13,616 bases of DNA from Fimbriimonadaceae bacterium. GTDB lineage: Bacteria > Armatimonadota > Fimbriimonadia > Fimbriimonadales > Fimbriimonadaceae. The first letter of the stretch is position 1, and each line of letters starts with the position of its first letter. The DNA is taken from NCBI GenBank assembly GCA_947447315.1, contig CANFJD010000043.1, positions 1 through 13,616 of the forward strand, in the 5' to 3' direction. The notes below the pieces were generated by a model. That model was not told where the DNA came from. It made no database searches and worked only from the letters and a program-made list of their open reading frames with translations. Below are positions 12,259 through 13,616 of this stretch, piece after piece. Position numbers and translations under genes: made by a program.

Positions 12259-13616
12259 ATGGGAAAACTCGCCTTTCGGTTTCTACTGGGCCTGATCGCT
12301 GGCGGAGTCGCCTGGGCGATCTGGGAGCCGAGCTATCCCAAGGATATCAGCACCAATAACCAGACCGAGCTTTACATGGTCCTGACGGCAGGACTCTTTA
12401 TCGGGGGTTCGGTGGCGGGACTCAATGGATTTCTGCAGGGAGGCCGTCGCCACACGCTCATGGGGTTGGCCCTCGGGGCGTTCTTTGGCATGGTGGGCAT
12501 CAGCTTGGGGTACTCGCTGGGTAGCAATTTGATGCGGTCGATGTTTGGCGGAATGGTGTTTCTGGATTCCAGCACGCCGCTGGTCACGGCGATCTTGGCG
12601 CGATTGGTGGCACTGGTTCCGACGGCGGCGTTTCTTGGCGCGGCGGTCGGGGCGGCGACGCTAAACCCGAAACGGGCGATCCAGGGCCTGATTGGGGGCA
12701 CACTGGCCGGGTTGGTGACGGGATCCACCTTCGACCTGCTCAGTACCATGATCTCCACTCCGGTTTTGGCGGCCCAAGGACAAACGACGGGCGACGTGGG
12801 CGGCGTGTCGCGGGCCGTTACCTTCGCGCTTACGGGGGCGACGATTGGCCTCTTTATCGGTTTGGTTGATTTGCTAGCGCGACGGGCCTGGATTCGGCTG
12901 CGGCTGGGGCGAAACGAAGGTCGGGAATGGTCTTTGGATTACGCCGAAAACTTTATCGGTCGTAGCGAAGGGGCGCAAATTCCTTTGTTCGGCGACCCCA
13001 ACGTCGCCCCGTCGCACGCATGCATTTCTAAGCAAGGCAACCAGTACGTGATTTTCGACGGCGGGTCTCCGGTCGGCACCATGGTGAACGGACAGTTCAT
13101 TCAATCGGCGGCGCTGCAGCCCGGCTCGGTCATTCAGATAGGCGGTTTTGTTCTGGACTTCTTCACGAAAGAAGGTGCCGGCGCGACCGTCCCTCGGGCT
13201 CCGGTTGCTCCTGCCCCGATGCAGCCTGTGCCTAATCAGCCCGGGCAACCGACCATGATGCAACCCATGCAGCCCGCTCACCCCATGCAGCAAACGATGG
13301 TGTCGCCGGGACCGCTTCAACCCACGGTGGCAATGCCTTCCGCCAGCGCGGCACTCGCGCAACTCGTGGCTCTCGATGGACCGCTGGCGGGGCAACGATT
13401 CCCGATCGTCGGCGCGATTGAACTCGGGCGGTCCAGCACCCAGGTCGCGATGGGCTACGATCAGCAGAGCTCACGACGTCATGCGACCGTCTCGCCGGGC
13501 GGCGCACCGGGGGGCATCCAAGTCCAAGATTTGGGCTCCACCAACGGCACGTTTGTCAATGGACAGCGTATTTCCACCGCATCTGTCCGCCCTGGCGATA
13601 TCATCAAGGTTGGCGC
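12259..13616 (+). CDS. Polytopic membrane protein with two cytosolic FHA domains, 3' end missing
   Basis: 452 complete codons run from ATG 12259 to the window edge with no stop. The first about 206 residues are strongly hydrophobic, with helices at about 4-22, 39-59, 66-88, 112-134, 141-160 and 186-206, so about six, and both ends are likely cytosolic. A first FHA-like domain (about 226-302) keeps FIGRSEGAQ and SHACIS but has DGGSPVGTMVNG where DLGSTNGTFVNG is usual. A linker rich in Met, Pro and Gln (about 311-360) follows. A second FHA (about 367 to the edge) is canonical, with LGRSS (389-393), SRRHA (405-409) and DLGSTNGTFVNG (424-435). The first FHA may therefore be non-binding. FHA proteins usually partner with Ser/Thr kinases and PP2C phosphatases, which may lie to the right. 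I do not recognise the helix region. Confidence 0.85.
   Translation, partial: MGKLAFRFLLGLIAGGVAWAIWEPSYPKDISTNNQTELYMVLTAGLFIGGSVAGLNGFLQGGRRHTLMGLALGAFFGMVGISLGYSLGSNLMRSMFGGMVFLDSSTPLVTAILARLVALVPTAAFLGAAVGAATLNPKRAIQGLIGGTLAGLVTGSTFDLLSTMISTPVLAAQGQTTGDVGGVSRAVTFALTGATIGLFIGLVDLLARRAWIRLRLGRNEGREWSLDYAENFIGRSEGAQIPLFGDPNVAPSHACISKQGNQYVIFDGGSPVGTMVNGQFIQSAALQPGSVIQIGGFVLDFFTKEGAGATVPRAPVAPAPMQPVPNQPGQPTMMQPMQPAHPMQQTMVSPGPLQPTVAMPSASAALAQLVALDGPLAGQRFPIVGAIELGRSSTQVAMGYDQQSSRRHATVSPGGAPGGIQVQDLGSTNGTFVNGQRISTASVRPGDIIKVG

Overview
The window comes from a moderately GC-rich (about 60%), gene-dense bacterial genome. The gene mix is a GHL10-like protein, a DUF4434 protein, an M55 aminopeptidase, a fused NAD(P)HX repair enzyme and membrane FHA proteins. 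GC-rich hairpins fill the spacers. This would suit Armatimonadota (Fimbriimonadales-like), but that is an impression from gene content and is not proven by any marker in the window.

Layout: there is a single strand switch at about 4973-5044. Everything to its left is on the minus strand and everything to its right is on the plus strand. Reading leftward from the switch, a minus-strand operon holds pyruvate kinase (4972-3575), a small membrane-anchored coiled-coil protein with an FtsB/DivIC-like outline (3529-3242), a probably exported protein of unknown function (3245-2670, GTGA overlap) and a GHL10-like TIM-barrel protein (2648-1665). A spacer with a REP-like palindrome follows. Next come two unrecognised genes coupled by an ATGA overlap (1527-967 and 970-611), a 348-base spacer packed with five hairpins, and the N-terminus of a YifB/ComM-type AAA ATPase that runs off the left edge.

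Reading rightward, an acyl-CoA dehydrogenase-like flavoprotein (5045-6121) overlaps a four-helix membrane protein (6100-6942), which is followed closely by a DUF4434 protein (6973-7884). A clear hairpin terminator (7948-7974) closes this unit. After a spacer holding a possible gene remnant, a second unit has an M55 D-aminopeptidase (8121-8975), a SprT-like zinc metalloprotease (8975-9475, one-base overlap), the bifunctional NAD(P)HX epimerase/dehydratase (9512-11047) and two tandem membrane FHA proteins. The first (11035-12252) has a signal peptide, an extracytoplasmic region, one membrane helix and a C-terminal cytosolic FHA domain. The second (12259 to the right edge) has about six helices, a degenerate FHA domain, a Met/Pro/Gln-rich linker and a canonical FHA domain.

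Most genes are central or maintenance functions: glycolysis, cofactor repair and peptide turnover. The parts most likely to be new are the tandem membrane FHA pair, the ATGA-coupled unknown gene pair and the hairpin-dense spacer beside it.
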